Assembly: GCF_018141105.1 (NCBI RefSeq)
Contig: NZ_CP054839.1
Location: 2,666,001 to 2,730,000 of the forward strand
Length of the DNA: 64,000 nt
Direction of reading: 5' to 3'
From: Saccharopolyspora erythraea
GTDB taxonomy: Bacteria; Actinomycetota; Actinomycetes; Mycobacteriales; Pseudonocardiaceae
Part shown: positions 26,590-35,749 of the stretch, piece by piece
Numbering within the stretch: position 1 is the first letter of the stretch
How the letters are laid out: the number at the start of each line of letters is the position of its first letter
Notes under the pieces: model-generated
What the model saw: the letters and a program-made list of their open reading frames with translations, nothing else
What the model was told of the DNA's origin: nothing
Database searches by the model: none
Made by a program: the position numbers and the translations under genes

Positions 26590-26617
26590 CCGATCGGCTA
26601 TCGTTGACCCGATCGGG
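26590..26617. promoter_or_regulatory. Paired CCGATCGG palindromes between P5C dehydrogenase and its regulator
   Basis: CCGATCGG occurs at 26590-26597 and again at 26609-26616, inside the 10-base palindrome CCCGATCGGG at 26608-26617. The centres are 19 bases apart, close to two helical turns. The sites are 28-55 bases before the regulator start and about 115 bases from the dehydrogenase start. They are candidate operators for the PucR-type protein encoded at 26645. Confidence 0.5.
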
Positions 26618-26644
26618 TTGTTCTGTTGGACAAAGGAACGGGAA

Positions 26645-28291
26645 GTGCGGGAAATCGGTGTCGACTCGGCGGGCGTGCCGTTGCGTCAGCTCCTCATCGC
26701 GGTGGGCGAGCCGCTGGTCGACGTCCTCGCGGCGCCGAGCGGCTTCGACGTCGACGTCCGCGATGTCGTCATTGTCGACCCGGAGGAGGACTCCGGCACC
26801 CGCCGCGGCGACCTCGTCCTGGTCATCGGCGCTCGCGGGCGCGCGGCGATGCGCCTGGTCCGGGCCGCCGCCCACGACGGTGCCGCCGCGGTCGCGGTGA
26901 AGGTCCACGCCGAGAGCGACGCCCGCGCGCTGCGCGACACCGCGATCGACGGCGGGGTGGCCCTGCTGGGCGTGCGTCCGGAGGTGCGGTGGGAGCAGCT
27001 GGAGTCCTTCGCCCGCTCGGCGGTGGACAACGCCCGGCTGACCACCGACGCCGACGTGGGGGAGGCGCTGGGTGACCTGTTCTCGCTGGCGCAGACGGTC
27101 GCGGCGATGACCGACGGCATCGTCAGCATCGAGGACACCGCCAACCGCGTGCTGGCCTACTCCCGCTCCGACGACGAGGTCGACGAGCTGCGCAGGCTGT
27201 CCATCCTCGGCAGGCAGGGCCCGGAGCCGTACCTGGCGATGCTGCGGGAGTGGGGCGTCTACCAGCGGCTGCGCGCGGGCGAGGAGGTCGTGCGCATCGA
27301 CGAGCGCCCCGAGCTGGGCATCCGGCAGCGGATGGCGGTCGGTATCCACGCGGGCAACCAGCCGCTGGGCACCATCTGGGTGCAGGAGGGCGAGCAGCCG
27401 CTGTCGGAGCGCTCGGAGAAGGCGCTGCTGGGCGCGGCCCGCGTGGCGGCGCTGCAGCTCATCCGCCAGCGCACCGAGGCCACCGCCGGGCCGCGCTTCC
27501 GCGAGAACCTGCTCACCGGCCTGCTCGACGGCCGGGTCGACGCCCGCTCGGTCGCCGACAACATCGGCGCCGACGCGGACAAGCCCGCCGTGGTCGTGGT
27601 GTTCACCCTGCGGCCCGCCGACGCCGCGGGTCAGGACCGGTCGGATCTGGAGCTGCAGCGCTCCGAGATGACCAGCCTGATCTCCGTGCACGCCTCGGCC
27701 TACCGCCGCAGCGCACTGGTCACCACCATCGGCTCGCGGGTGTACGTGCTGCTGCCGGACCTGCCGGAGCGCTCGGCGGCGTCCGCGGCGCTGAGCCTCA
27801 CGCGCGAGATCGCCGCGGCCTCGCGACAGCACCTGCGGGCGCGGGTGCAGGCGGGCGTCGGCTCCGCGGTGCCGACCCTGGACGAGGTCGCCGAGTCGCG
27901 CACCGAGGCCGACCGGGTGCTCGACGCGCTGTCCCACGACCAGCGGACCTCGATCGCCACCATCTCCGACGTGCGCGCGAAGGTCGTGCTGAGCGAGGTC
28001 CTCACGCTGTTGCAGGGCAACGAGCGGTTCCGCGACGCCCGGCTGGCCGTGCTCGCCGAGCACGACGCGGAGCACGGCACCGAGCTGGCGCGGTCGCTGC
28101 TGGCCTACCTGGAGGAGTTCGGCGACGTGCGGGCGGCCAGCGAGCGCATGCACGTGCACCCCAACACGTTGCGCTACCGGGTCCGGCGGGCGGGTGAGAT
28201 CAGCGGTATCGACCTGGGCGACCCGTCCGAGCGGCTGAGCGCGCACCTGCAACTGCTGCTGGCGCGGCGAACCGGAACCGGTCGCCGTTGA
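26645..28291 (+). CDS. PucR-family transcriptional regulator of proline catabolism
   Basis: A 548-residue regulator with the PucR layout: an N-terminal sensory domain (about 1-130), a middle GGDEF-like fold segment without catalytic residues, and a C-terminal helix-turn-helix in ALLAYLEEFGDVRAASERM followed by HVHPNTLRYRVRRAGEI. Divergent PucR-type proteins of this kind activate put genes in Streptomyces and Bacillus in response to proline. The start is GTG 26645 with AAGGAACGG upstream; frames open further 5' run through the promoter. Its target is presumably the divergent dehydrogenase operon. Confidence 0.9.
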   Translation: MREIGVDSAGVPLRQLLIAVGEPLVDVLAAPSGFDVDVRDVVIVDPEEDSGTRRGDLVLVIGARGRAAMRLVRAAAHDGAAAVAVKVHAESDARALRDTAIDGGVALLGVRPEVRWEQLESFARSAVDNARLTTDADVGEALGDLFSLAQTVAAMTDGIVSIEDTANRVLAYSRSDDEVDELRRLSILGRQGPEPYLAMLREWGVYQRLRAGEEVVRIDERPELGIRQRMAVGIHAGNQPLGTIWVQEGEQPLSERSEKALLGAARVAALQLIRQRTEATAGPRFRENLLTGLLDGRVDARSVADNIGADADKPAVVVVFTLRPADAAGQDRSDLELQRSEMTSLISVHASAYRRSALVTTIGSRVYVLLPDLPERSAASAALSLTREIAAASRQHLRARVQAGVGSAVPTLDEVAESRTEADRVLDALSHDQRTSIATISDVRAKVVLSEVLTLLQGNERFRDARLAVLAEHDAEHGTELARSLLAYLEEFGDVRAASERMHVHPNTLRYRVRRAGEISGIDLGDPSERLSAHLQLLLARRTGTGRR

Positions 28292-28395
28292 CGCAGGTGT
28301 GCCACCTCTTCGGCACCCAGGAACTCATGCCTGCGGCCGGGACCGGGTAGCGGCTTTCCGGTGCGGGCCGAGGGAGACCTGCGGGAGATGGATGG

Positions 28396-30732
28396 TCACC
28401 GCGAGGCGGACTCGCGGCGGGCGGTGACCCAGGCGGCGATCTGCGTGCGCGAGCTGAAGCCGAGCTTGGTCAGGATGTTCTCCACATGCCCCTCCGCGGT
28501 CCGCGTGGAGATCACCAGCCGCGCCGCGATGTCCCGGTTCGTCAGCCCCTCGGCGACCAGCTCGGCGATCTGGAACTCCCGCCTGGTCAGCACCGGCGGC
28601 TGCTCCCCGGCGGACTGCCGGGCGTCCCGCGGCCGTTCGGTCTCCAGCGCGAAGTCCACGGCCTGCGCGGCGGAGAGCCGGTGCCCCTGCTCGAACGCCT
28701 GCTCGTAGGCGCTGTCACCGAGGGCCTCGCGCACGCCGGCCACGTGCTTGTGGTGGGCCTGGGCGAAGCTGGAGTAGAACTCCGGCGAGCCGCCCAGTGA
28801 CTCCCACACCGACGCCGCGACGCCGAAGAGCGTGGCGGCGCGGCCGTGCCGCCCCAGGGTCGCCTCCACCCACGCCAGCGTCTCCAGCGAGAACGCCATC
28901 GCGGTCCGGTCGGCCAGCAGCCTGCCGAGCCGCAGCGACTCCTTGCACGAGCGCTCCGCCCGGTCCGGCTCTTCGGCGGCGACGTCGATGTAGGCGTGGG
29001 CCCACAGCGCGTGCGAGCGCCAGAACGTGTCGCCGAGGCGCACGGACTTGTCGATGCAGGTGTCCAGCAGCATCCGGCCCTTCTCGGCCTGGCCGCGGTG
29101 GCCGACGGTCAGGCCGTAGAGGAACAGCGTGAGCATCTCCCCGCGCGGCGACCCCGCCGTCCGGAAGCGCTCGTAGGCCTCGCCGAACAGCGGGTCCGCC
29201 CGGTCGACGTCGGCCTCGACCAGCGCCTCCATCCCGCGCAGGTGGGCCAGGTAGGCCAGCTCCTCCGGGCTGCCGATCCGGGCCGCCAGGACCTCCGACT
29301 CCCGCAGCGACGAGCGTGCGGTGCCCGCGTCGCCCTGCTGCAGGGCGAACCACGCGTCGAGCATCAGACTGGAGAGGCGCTCGTGGGACGGTCCGGTCGC
29401 CGAGGCCAGCAGCCGGTCCAGCCACATCCGGGTCTCGGTGTGGTAGCCGCGCAGGGACAGGAAGTCGGCGAGCTGGACCACCATCCGAAGCCCGGGCTCG
29501 GCCTCGCCCTCCTGGCGGGCGCAGTAGTCGAAGGCCACGCGCAGGTTCGGGTGCTCCAGCCACAGCCGGTTGATCCAGGCCGGCTCGTCGGGGCCGAGCC
29601 ACTCGGCGGCGAAGCGCCGCGTCACCCCGGCGAAGTAGTCGCGGTGGCGGCGCCGCGCCGCCTCGTGCCCACCCTCGGCGACCAGCTTCTCGACGCCGTA
29701 GGCGCGGGTGATGTCCAGCATCCGGTAGCGCGCGACGGCCTGTCCGGAGTCGCGCAGGAAGATCGACTTGTCCACCAGCGCGTCCACCAGCCCCAGCACG
29801 TCGGCCTCGGCCACCCCGTCGCCGCTGGCGACGTGCTCGACGGCGTCGAGGTCGAAGCTGCCGGAGAACACCGACGCCCGCGCCCACACCAGCCGTTCGG
29901 GCTCCGAGCACAGCTCGTGGCTCCAGTCGATCAGCGCCCGCAGCGTCCGCTGGCGGGGTGGCAGACCGCGGGTGGCCTCGCCGAGCAGCCGGTGCTGCTC
30001 GGTAAGCCGGTCGGCGATCTGCCCCAGCGACAGCGAGCGCAGGCGCACCGCCGTCAGCTCGATCGCCAGCGGTATCCCGTCGAGGTCGTGGCAGATCCGG
30101 GCCAGCGCCTGGTAGTTGGACTGGTCGACCTCGAAGCTGGGCAGCACCGCCGCCGCGCGGGCGACGAACAGCCGCACCGAGTCGAAGTGCGCGACCGCGT
30201 GCGGGGAGCCGGCGTGCTCGGGATCGGGCACCTCGAACGGCGGCACGGCGTAGGTGCACTCGCCGACCAGGCCCAGCGACTGCCTGCTGGTCGCCACCAC
30301 CCGCAGCTCCGGGCACACCTGGATGAGCGTGTTGACCAGCGCGGCGCACGCGTCGACCAGGTGCTCGCAGTTGTCGAGCACCAGCAGCGTCGGGCCCGCG
30401 CCCAGCCGCTCGACGACGGCGCCCTGCACCGGCCGGGAGGACTGCTCGTGGATCTCCAGCTGCTCGGCGACGGTCTGCGGCACCAGGTTCGGCTCGCGCA
30501 ACTCGCCCAGGTCGACGAACCACGCCTGGTCGTGGAAGGCCCGCCGCACGTCGGCGGCGGCCCGCATCGCCAGCCGGGTCTTGCCCACCCCGCCCGGCCC
30601 GGTCAGCGTGACCAGCCGGTAGACCGACAGCAGTCGTTTGACCTCGGTGAGCTCGTGCCGCCGTCCCACGAAGCTGGTCGCGCCCGCGGGCAGGTTGCCC
30701 GCACTGCGCCGTTCGGTGGTGGTCCGTGCCAC
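28396..30732 (-). CDS. STAND-type ATPase with C-terminal LuxR helix-turn-helix
   Basis: A 778-residue signal-responsive regulator. The N-terminal NTPase has Walker A TGPGGVGKTR (44-53), Walker B-like LLVLDNCEH (about 115) and VVATSRQSLG, the pattern of predicted-ATPase STAND proteins. The middle (about 370-690) is TPR-like helical repeats that usually bind ligand or partner. The C-terminus (about 705-770) is a LuxR/GerE DNA-binding domain (LTRREFQIAELVAEGLTNRDIAARLVIS). Such large regulators activate transcription in an ATP-dependent way. No target can be named; it is divergent from the DUF6230 operon 256 bases away, which is one candidate. The convergent gap to 28291 shows no clear terminator. 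Confidence 0.9.
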   Translation of the reverse strand: MARTTTERRSAGNLPAGATSFVGRRHELTEVKRLLSVYRLVTLTGPGGVGKTRLAMRAAADVRRAFHDQAWFVDLGELREPNLVPQTVAEQLEIHEQSSRPVQGAVVERLGAGPTLLVLDNCEHLVDACAALVNTLIQVCPELRVVATSRQSLGLVGECTYAVPPFEVPDPEHAGSPHAVAHFDSVRLFVARAAAVLPSFEVDQSNYQALARICHDLDGIPLAIELTAVRLRSLSLGQIADRLTEQHRLLGEATRGLPPRQRTLRALIDWSHELCSEPERLVWARASVFSGSFDLDAVEHVASGDGVAEADVLGLVDALVDKSIFLRDSGQAVARYRMLDITRAYGVEKLVAEGGHEAARRRHRDYFAGVTRRFAAEWLGPDEPAWINRLWLEHPNLRVAFDYCARQEGEAEPGLRMVVQLADFLSLRGYHTETRMWLDRLLASATGPSHERLSSLMLDAWFALQQGDAGTARSSLRESEVLAARIGSPEELAYLAHLRGMEALVEADVDRADPLFGEAYERFRTAGSPRGEMLTLFLYGLTVGHRGQAEKGRMLLDTCIDKSVRLGDTFWRSHALWAHAYIDVAAEEPDRAERSCKESLRLGRLLADRTAMAFSLETLAWVEATLGRHGRAATLFGVAASVWESLGGSPEFYSSFAQAHHKHVAGVREALGDSAYEQAFEQGHRLSAAQAVDFALETERPRDARQSAGEQPPVLTRREFQIAELVAEGLTNRDIAARLVISTRTAEGHVENILTKLGFSSRTQIAAWVTARRESASR

Positions 30733-30988
30733 GCGGACAGACTAGTACGGGGCATCGTCAGGCGTAGCCCACACGATCAGACCGCGTGCGGACTGTCCGG
30801 AACGCCCGGCTTCCGCCGACGCCAGGTGACGGCCCGGGCACGGCAGGTCGACCGGACGGTCGGTATGCGTACCCAACCAGGTATTTGCACGGGTACCTAC
30901 CCCGTCACCGATGCGTCAGTGTCGTCACACCGCTCCCTTACTCGGGAGTAGGAAACGAACAGCCGGTGGCCGCGGCGGAGGTGGATCA

Positions 30989-31597
30989 ATGGCGATGAGC
31001 ACGGTGGTCGGACGCACGCGCTGGAAGGTCTTCGCGCTCGTCTTCGTGGTCGGGCTCGCGGGCGTCGGGTTGATGTTCACCGGCCTGTCCCGGGGTGCGC
31101 TCGCGGCGTCGTTCTCGGTGTCGGGCATGAGCTACAAGGCATCGGGGGACAAGCTCGTCAGCGAGGGCGTGGTGCAGTACGGGTCGGTCGACCATGGTTC
31201 GTCGGGAGCGCACCCGGTGCTGGTCAACGGTTTCCGCAAGGCCAGGATCGACAACTTCTGCCAGTCGTTCGTCGTGCCCGCGCTGCCCGTGGTCGGCGAC
31301 GTCACGGTGAAGATCGCCGCGCCCGGCCAGGCGGGCATGTCGGCGGAGAACATGGTCCTCGGCGTCGAGCAGGTCAGCGGCGACATGACGCTGAGCAACG
31401 TCGAGATCGGGCGCGACGCCGGAACCTTCGACAAGGGGCCCGGCGGCGCGCAGGGGCCGTCCGGTGCCTTCGGCATCCAGGCCGACGGGGCGCAGATCGA
31501 CCGGCTGCGCCAGGTGGCGTGGTCCACGACGGCCTCCACGCTCAAGCTCAACCAGGTCCGCATCGCCGCGAGCGCGGGCCACGACGAGTGCTTCTGA
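30989..31597 (+). CDS. DUF6230 family membrane-anchored protein
   Basis: A 202-residue protein with one N-terminal membrane helix (VFALVFVVGLAGVGLMFTGLS) and an exported domain. FSVSGMSYKASGDKL, EGVVQYGSVD, RKARIDNFCQS and the Cys near the C-terminus are the DUF6230 pattern. Homologues are encoded directly upstream of DUF6114 membrane proteins in many actinomycetes. ATG 30989 follows GGAGG by eight bases. Biological role unknown; a surface-associated function is likely. Confidence 0.85.
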   Translation: MAMSTVVGRTRWKVFALVFVVGLAGVGLMFTGLSRGALAASFSVSGMSYKASGDKLVSEGVVQYGSVDHGSSGAHPVLVNGFRKARIDNFCQSFVVPALPVVGDVTVKIAAPGQAGMSAENMVLGVEQVSGDMTLSNVEIGRDAGTFDKGPGGAQGPSGAFGIQADGAQIDRLRQVAWSTTASTLKLNQVRIAASAGHDECF

Positions 31598-31636
31598 CCT
31601 GATCGCCTTCCTGAGCCCGACTCCTCGAACGAACTG

Positions 31637-32215
31637 GTGGTGACCACAGTGGTGCATGGCAGCGACGCGAGGACCGCAGGGGAGCGCGTTCGCGACTCCC
31701 GCAACTCTCGTGACTCCCACAACTCCCGCGGGCCCGGGCGCTTCCGCGAGTTCCGGCGGGGACGGCCCTTCTGGGCGGGGCTGTTCACCACCGCGTCCGG
31801 CCTGGTCGTGCTGTTCCCGCCGTACGCGTCCCTGCGGTTCGGCGACGCGATGATCTCGCTCAACACCATGGGCGGAATCTCTTCGCTGGTGATCGGGGTC
31901 GTGCTGGTGAGCTGCGGGATCTCGTTCTGGGCCCGGCCGGAGCTGCGGGTCGTTGCCGGGGTCGTCGCGCTGCTGCTGTCGCTGGTGGCGATCGTGACCT
32001 CGAACCTCGGGTCGTTCATGCTGGGCACGCTGCTCGGGATCATCGGCGCGGCGCTCGCGCTCGCGTGGTCGCCCGGCGCGCGTCGCCGGGGCCGCGACGA
32101 GCCCGCCGGTGGTAGTGCGTCCGCGCAGCGGACCGGGATCGTCGCCTCCGGGGTGGCGACCGTGCGGTCCGGGCCGTCCCGTCATGTCAGCGCGTCCGAC
32201 CGGACGGGTGCGTGA
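31637..32215 (+). CDS. DUF6114 family membrane protein
   Basis: A 192-residue integral membrane protein with four predicted helices at about residues 48-70, 78-100, 105-128 and 130-146, and a basic N-terminal tail rich in Arg/Ser/Asn. It is the usual partner of DUF6230 proteins. The start is GTG 31637 (an adjacent GTG at 31640 is equally possible). The C-terminal 45 residues are hydrophilic. The stop overlaps the next gene (GTGA), so the two are coupled. Function unknown. Confidence 0.83.
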   Translation: MVTTVVHGSDARTAGERVRDSRNSRDSHNSRGPGRFREFRRGRPFWAGLFTTASGLVVLFPPYASLRFGDAMISLNTMGGISSLVIGVVLVSCGISFWARPELRVVAGVVALLLSLVAIVTSNLGSFMLGTLLGIIGAALALAWSPGARRRGRDEPAGGSASAQRTGIVASGVATVRSGPSRHVSASDRTGA

Positions 32216-33216
32216 GGGACTTGCGGCGCGTTCACCTCGCGGCGGCCGCGTCGCTGGTGGTGGTGCTGGGCGGCCTCGCCGCACCCGCCGCCTCCGCGCA
32301 GGGCGGGGTGCTGTGCCCGCTGGTGCAGGTGCTCGTCCCGTGCCAGAACCCGGGAACCGCCACGTCGACCACCTCGACACCGGAGCCGTCGTCGACGACC
32401 CAGCCCTCCAAGTCGGCTGGACCGTCGGCGACGCCGTCGCCCTCGGCCGCACCGTCGTCGACGGCACCCTCGTCGACGACCACGCCGACGCCGTTGCCGA
32501 AGCCGAACCCGTCGACCACGCCCGGCCCGTCGACCACACCCGGCCCGTCGACCACGGCGAGCCCTTCGGCGACGCCCAGCCCTTCGGCGACGCCCAGCCC
32601 CTCGTCGACGCCGCGCCCGCCGGGGACACCGACTCCGTCGACCACCGCGCCGCCGCCCTCGACCACGGCGCCCGCACCGCCGAGCGGTTCCAGCACGGTG
32701 CCTCCGCCGCCCGCCCCCGCGCAGGAACCGAAGCCGGGCCTGCCTTCGGCGCAGCCGACGGGTACCGCGCCCGGACCGGGCCGCATCTGGACCATGACGG
32801 GCAGCAGGCTCAAGCTGAGCGGCGTGCGCTACCGCGGCCTGGCCGACCGGGACGTGCAGGGCAAGCCGGTGCGGACGCTGCACTTCACCGTCGACCGCTT
32901 GGAGATCACCGACCTGGTCCAGCGCGGTCTGCTCGGCAACGGCAAGGCGCAGAAGGCCGCGGGCAGGCCCGGCAGCACCTCCACGGTGACCGAAGGGCCG
33001 GTGGAGCTCTACACCGTCCAGCTCTCCGGCACCCTCGCGGTCGCGGGGCTCCCGCTCGTGCCGGTCACCCTGTCGCCGGAGTCGCTGCTGGCGCCGAACC
33101 TCGACCTGGGTTTCCTGCGGCTGCCGGAGATCACCTTCACCGAGGTAGTCGCCCGCAACACCGACCTCTCCGGCGGCACCCTGCGCATCCCGGGCGCCAC
33201 CATCGTCGGCGAGTGA
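32212..33216 (+). CDS. Secreted protein with long Ser/Thr/Pro-rich stalk
   Basis: A 334-residue exported protein. The signal peptide spans about 1-29 (LAAAASLVVVLGGLAAPAASA), followed by a short Cys-containing segment, then about 150 residues of Ser/Thr/Pro repeats resembling a glycosylated, wall-spanning stalk. A globular C-terminal domain from about 190 to the end has a start like that of DUF6230 proteins (TMTGSRLKLSGVRYRG) and repeats the pattern VDRLEITDLV. The third gene of the DUF6230-DUF6114 operon, it starts at GTG 32212 inside the previous stop. I infer a surface-displayed partner of the membrane pair. There is no sortase motif. Confidence 0.78.
   Translation: MRDLRRVHLAAAASLVVVLGGLAAPAASAQGGVLCPLVQVLVPCQNPGTATSTTSTPEPSSTTQPSKSAGPSATPSPSAAPSSTAPSSTTTPTPLPKPNPSTTPGPSTTPGPSTTASPSATPSPSATPSPSSTPRPPGTPTPSTTAPPPSTTAPAPPSGSSTVPPPPAPAQEPKPGLPSAQPTGTAPGPGRIWTMTGSRLKLSGVRYRGLADRDVQGKPVRTLHFTVDRLEITDLVQRGLLGNGKAQKAAGRPGSTSTVTEGPVELYTVQLSGTLAVAGLPLVPVTLSPESLLAPNLDLGFLRLPEITFTEVVARNTDLSGGTLRIPGATIVGE
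32512..32601 (+). repeat. Five tandem 18-bp repeats in the stalk-coding region
   Basis: Units start at 32512, 32530, 32548, 32566 and 32584 (for example TCGACCACGCCCGGCCCG). Each encodes a six-residue Ser/Thr/Pro unit (STTPGP or SATPSP). In-frame units like these can change in number by slippage, altering stalk length. Confidence 0.85.
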
Positions 33217-33228
33217 GCCGGTGCCCGG

Positions 33229-34161
33229 CTAGAGCTTGCGCAGCCGCACCCGGTTGATGGAGTGGTCGATGTCCTTGCGCAGGACCAGCGTCGCCCGCGG
33301 CCGCGTCGGCAGGATGTTGTCCACCAGGTTCGGTTCGTTGATGGTGCGCCACAGGTGGCGGGCCTCGGCCCGCGCGTCCTCGTCGGAGAGGCCCGCGAAG
33401 TGGTGGAAGTGCGAGCCCGGGTTCGCGAAGGCGGTGTGGCGCAGCGTCAGGAACCGCTCGATGTACCACCGCTCGATGTGCTCGGTGTGGGCGTCGACGT
33501 AGATGGAGAAGTCGAACAGGTCCGACACCGCCAGGCTCGGGCCGGGCTGCAGGACGTTGAGCCCCTCCACGATCAGGATGTCGGGGCTGCGCACGACGTT
33601 CTCCTCGCCGGGCACGATGTCGTAGGCGACGTGGGAGTAGACCGGGGCGCTCACCTCGGGCGCGCCGGACTTCACCTCGGTGACGAACCGCAGCAGGGCG
33701 CGGCGGTCGTAGCTCTCCGGGAAGCCCTTGCGGTGCATGATCCCGCGCCGCACCAGCTCGGCGCGCGGGTGGAGGAAGCCGTCGGTGGTGACCAGGTCGA
33801 CCCTGGGATGGTCGGGCCAGCGCGCGAGCAGGGTGCGCAGGATCCGGGCGGTGGTGGACTTGCCGACCGCGACGCTGCCCGCGAGCCCGATGACGAACGG
33901 GGTCTTGGAGCGGCGTGACTGCTCGCCCAGGAACGTCGTGGTGGTCTCGTGCAGCCGCTGCCGCGCCGCCACCTGGAGGTTGATCAGCCGCGACAGCGGC
34001 AGGTACACGTCGGCGACCTCGGCGAGGTCGACCTGCTCGCCGAGGCCGCGCAGCGCGTCGAGCTCGGTCTCCGACAGGGGAAGCGGCATGGAGTTGCGCA
34101 ACTCCCGCCACTGGTCCCGGTGCAACTCGACGTACGGGCTCAGTTCGCGAACGCGCGTCAC
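33229..34161 (-). CDS. coaA: Pantothenate kinase, type I
   Basis: A 310-residue bacterial CoaA catalysing ATP-dependent phosphorylation of pantothenate, the first step of CoA synthesis. The P-loop [12 protein letters not shown] (92-103) and downstream [28 protein letters not shown] and [10 protein letters not shown] are diagnostic. The start is placed at GTG 34161 ([10 protein letters not shown]), matching the family length of about 310-316; an upstream ATG adds 23 unlikely residues. It stands alone, with a terminator on its upstream side and a convergent gene 13 bases downstream. Confidence 0.96.
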   Translation of the reverse strand: MTRVRELSPYVELHRDQWRELRNSMPLPLSETELDALRGLGEQVDLAEVADVYLPLSRLINLQVAARQRLHETTTTFLGEQSRRSKTPFVIGLAGSVAVGKSTTARILRTLLARWPDHPRVDLVTTDGFLHPRAELVRRGIMHRKGFPESYDRRALLRFVTEVKSGAPEVSAPVYSHVAYDIVPGEENVVRSPDILIVEGLNVLQPGPSLAVSDLFDFSIYVDAHTEHIERWYIERFLTLRHTAFANPGSHFHHFAGLSDEDARAEARHLWRTINEPNLVDNILPTRPRATLVLRKDIDHSINRVRLRKL

Positions 34162-34196
34162 AGGCACCCCTCGGCAGTGAGGACGCTCCGCAGAGC

Positions 34197-34238
34197 AGTT
34201 TGCGGTGCCGCCGATGGTCATCGACGGCACCGCAAACT
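34197..34238. terminator. Terminator between amino acid permease and coaA
   Basis: A perfect 14-bp inverted repeat (AGTTTGCGGTGCCG / CGGCACCGCAAACT) with a 14-base loop that itself contains CGAT/ATCG pairing. It lies 54 bases beyond the permease stop on the minus strand. Confidence 0.85.
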
Positions 34239-34291
34239 CTAGGTCGCCCGTACCTCACCGCGCTGTGACGCAGTGCACGATGAGATCGACG

Positions 34292-35749
34292 TTATTCGCC
34301 TTGATCGATCTGAGAGCCCTTGCGCGCCGGGTTCAGCTTCGAGTTGCGGTAGCCGTAGGCGAAGTAGATCACCAGGCCGATGGCGAACCACGCGCCGAAG
34401 CGCAGCCAGGTCTCCGGCGCCAGGAAGGTGACCAGCCAGATCGAGAAGATGATGCCGATGACCGGCACGACCGGCATGCCCGGGCACTTGAAGCCGCGCG
34501 GCAGGTCGGGCCGGCGGTAGCGCAGCACGATCACCGCGGCGCACACGATGACGAACGCCAGCAGGATGCCGATGTTGGTCAGCTCGGCGGCCTCACCGAT
34601 CGGCAGCAGACCGGCGATGAGCGCCGAGGCGATGCCGATCAGCCAGGTGAACCGGGACGGCACCTTGCGCGTGGGGTGGGTCTTGGCGAACCACCGCGGC
34701 AGCAGCCCGTCGCGGCTCATGGCGAAGCCGACCCGGGTGACGCCCAGCATGAAGGTGAACAGCACGGTCAGGATGCCCAGGATCGCGCCGATGGCGATCA
34801 CCGCGCCCAGCGCGGGCAGGCCGACGTCGGCGAAGGCGCTGGAGAACGCGCTCTCGGAGCTGATCTCGGTGTAGGGGATCATGCCGGTCAGCACCAGGCA
34901 GGCCAGCACGTAGAGCACCATCGAGATGGCCAGCGAGTACATGATCGCCTTTGGCATGTGCTTCTGGGCGTCCTTGGACTCCTCGGCCGCCGTGCTCATC
35001 GCGTCGTAGCCGAACACCGCGAAGAAGACCGTCGCGGCGCCGGTGAACGCGCCGCCGATGCCGTAGGGCAGGAACGGCTGGTAGTTGCCCGCGTTGATGT
35101 GGAACGCGCCCACCACGATGACCAGGAGGACGACGGCGACCTTGAGGTAGACCAGCAGCGTCTCGAAGCGCGCCGCGCTCTTCATGCCCTGGTTGAGCAT
35201 GAACGCGATGAACAGGCACAGCAGCGCCGCGAACAGGTTGATCTTGTAGCTGCCGGGTGGGGCGCCGGCGTCGGCCTCGGTGCCGGGGGCCCCGGACATC
35301 CACAGCGGGAGGTCGATGTGGAGGAACCCGAGCAGGTCGTTGAAGTAGCCGGAGATGCCGATCGCGACCACCGCCACGATCGCGGTGTACTCCAGCAGCA
35401 GGTCCCAGCCGATCAGCCAGCCGACCACCTCGCCAAGGACGACGTAGCCGTAGGTGTAGGCCGAGCCCGCCTTGGGGATCATGCCCGCGAACTCGGCGTA
35501 GGAGAACGCCGCCGCGGCGCTGGCGATGCCCGCGATGAGGAACGACAGCAGCACGCCCGGTCCGGCCTTCTCGTTGGCCACCGCGCCGGCCAGGGAGAAG
35601 ATCCCGGCCCCGATGATGCCGCCGACCCCGATCGCGGTGAGCTGCCAGAGCCCAAGCGAACGCTGCAGGCCGGTCTCGCCGTCCTCGGAGATGTCCGCGA
35701 CAGGCTTGCGGCGGAATATCCCCCGTCCGGGGTGGAGGTTGGTTGCCAC
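34292..35749 (-). CDS. APC-superfamily (cationic) amino acid permease
   Basis: A 485-residue transporter with about 12 helices. The APC signature is at the N-terminal end: LTAIGVGGIIGAGIFSLAG in helix 1, followed by AGPGVLLSFLIAGIASA and FAGMIPKAGSAYTYGYVVLGE. The length, the fully membrane C-terminus and FFAVFGYDAMSTAAEESKD fit the CAT/YfnA-like branch (cationic or broad-range amino acids). The start is GTG 35749, seven bases after GGGAG. The substrate cannot be set from sequence. Single-gene transcript with its own terminator. Confidence 0.9.
   Translation of the reverse strand: MATNLHPGRGIFRRKPVADISEDGETGLQRSLGLWQLTAIGVGGIIGAGIFSLAGAVANEKAGPGVLLSFLIAGIASAAAAFSYAEFAGMIPKAGSAYTYGYVVLGEVVGWLIGWDLLLEYTAIVAVVAIGISGYFNDLLGFLHIDLPLWMSGAPGTEADAGAPPGSYKINLFAALLCLFIAFMLNQGMKSAARFETLLVYLKVAVVLLVIVVGAFHINAGNYQPFLPYGIGGAFTGAATVFFAVFGYDAMSTAAEESKDAQKHMPKAIMYSLAISMVLYVLACLVLTGMIPYTEISSESAFSSAFADVGLPALGAVIAIGAILGILTVLFTFMLGVTRVGFAMSRDGLLPRWFAKTHPTRKVPSRFTWLIGIASALIAGLLPIGEAAELTNIGILLAFVIVCAAVIVLRYRRPDLPRGFKCPGMPVVPVIGIIFSIWLVTFLAPETWLRFGAWFAIGLVIYFAYGYRNSKLNPARKGSQIDQGE

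Noticed and set aside
28846-30951. A 701-codon plus-strand frame over the LuxR-type regulator
   Set aside because: Antisense to a protein with intact Walker and LuxR motifs; composition is not protein-like.
32512-32601. 18-bp repeats as a possible CRISPR or iteron array
   Set aside because: They are contiguous, in frame, and encode a Ser/Thr/Pro stalk; there are no spacers.
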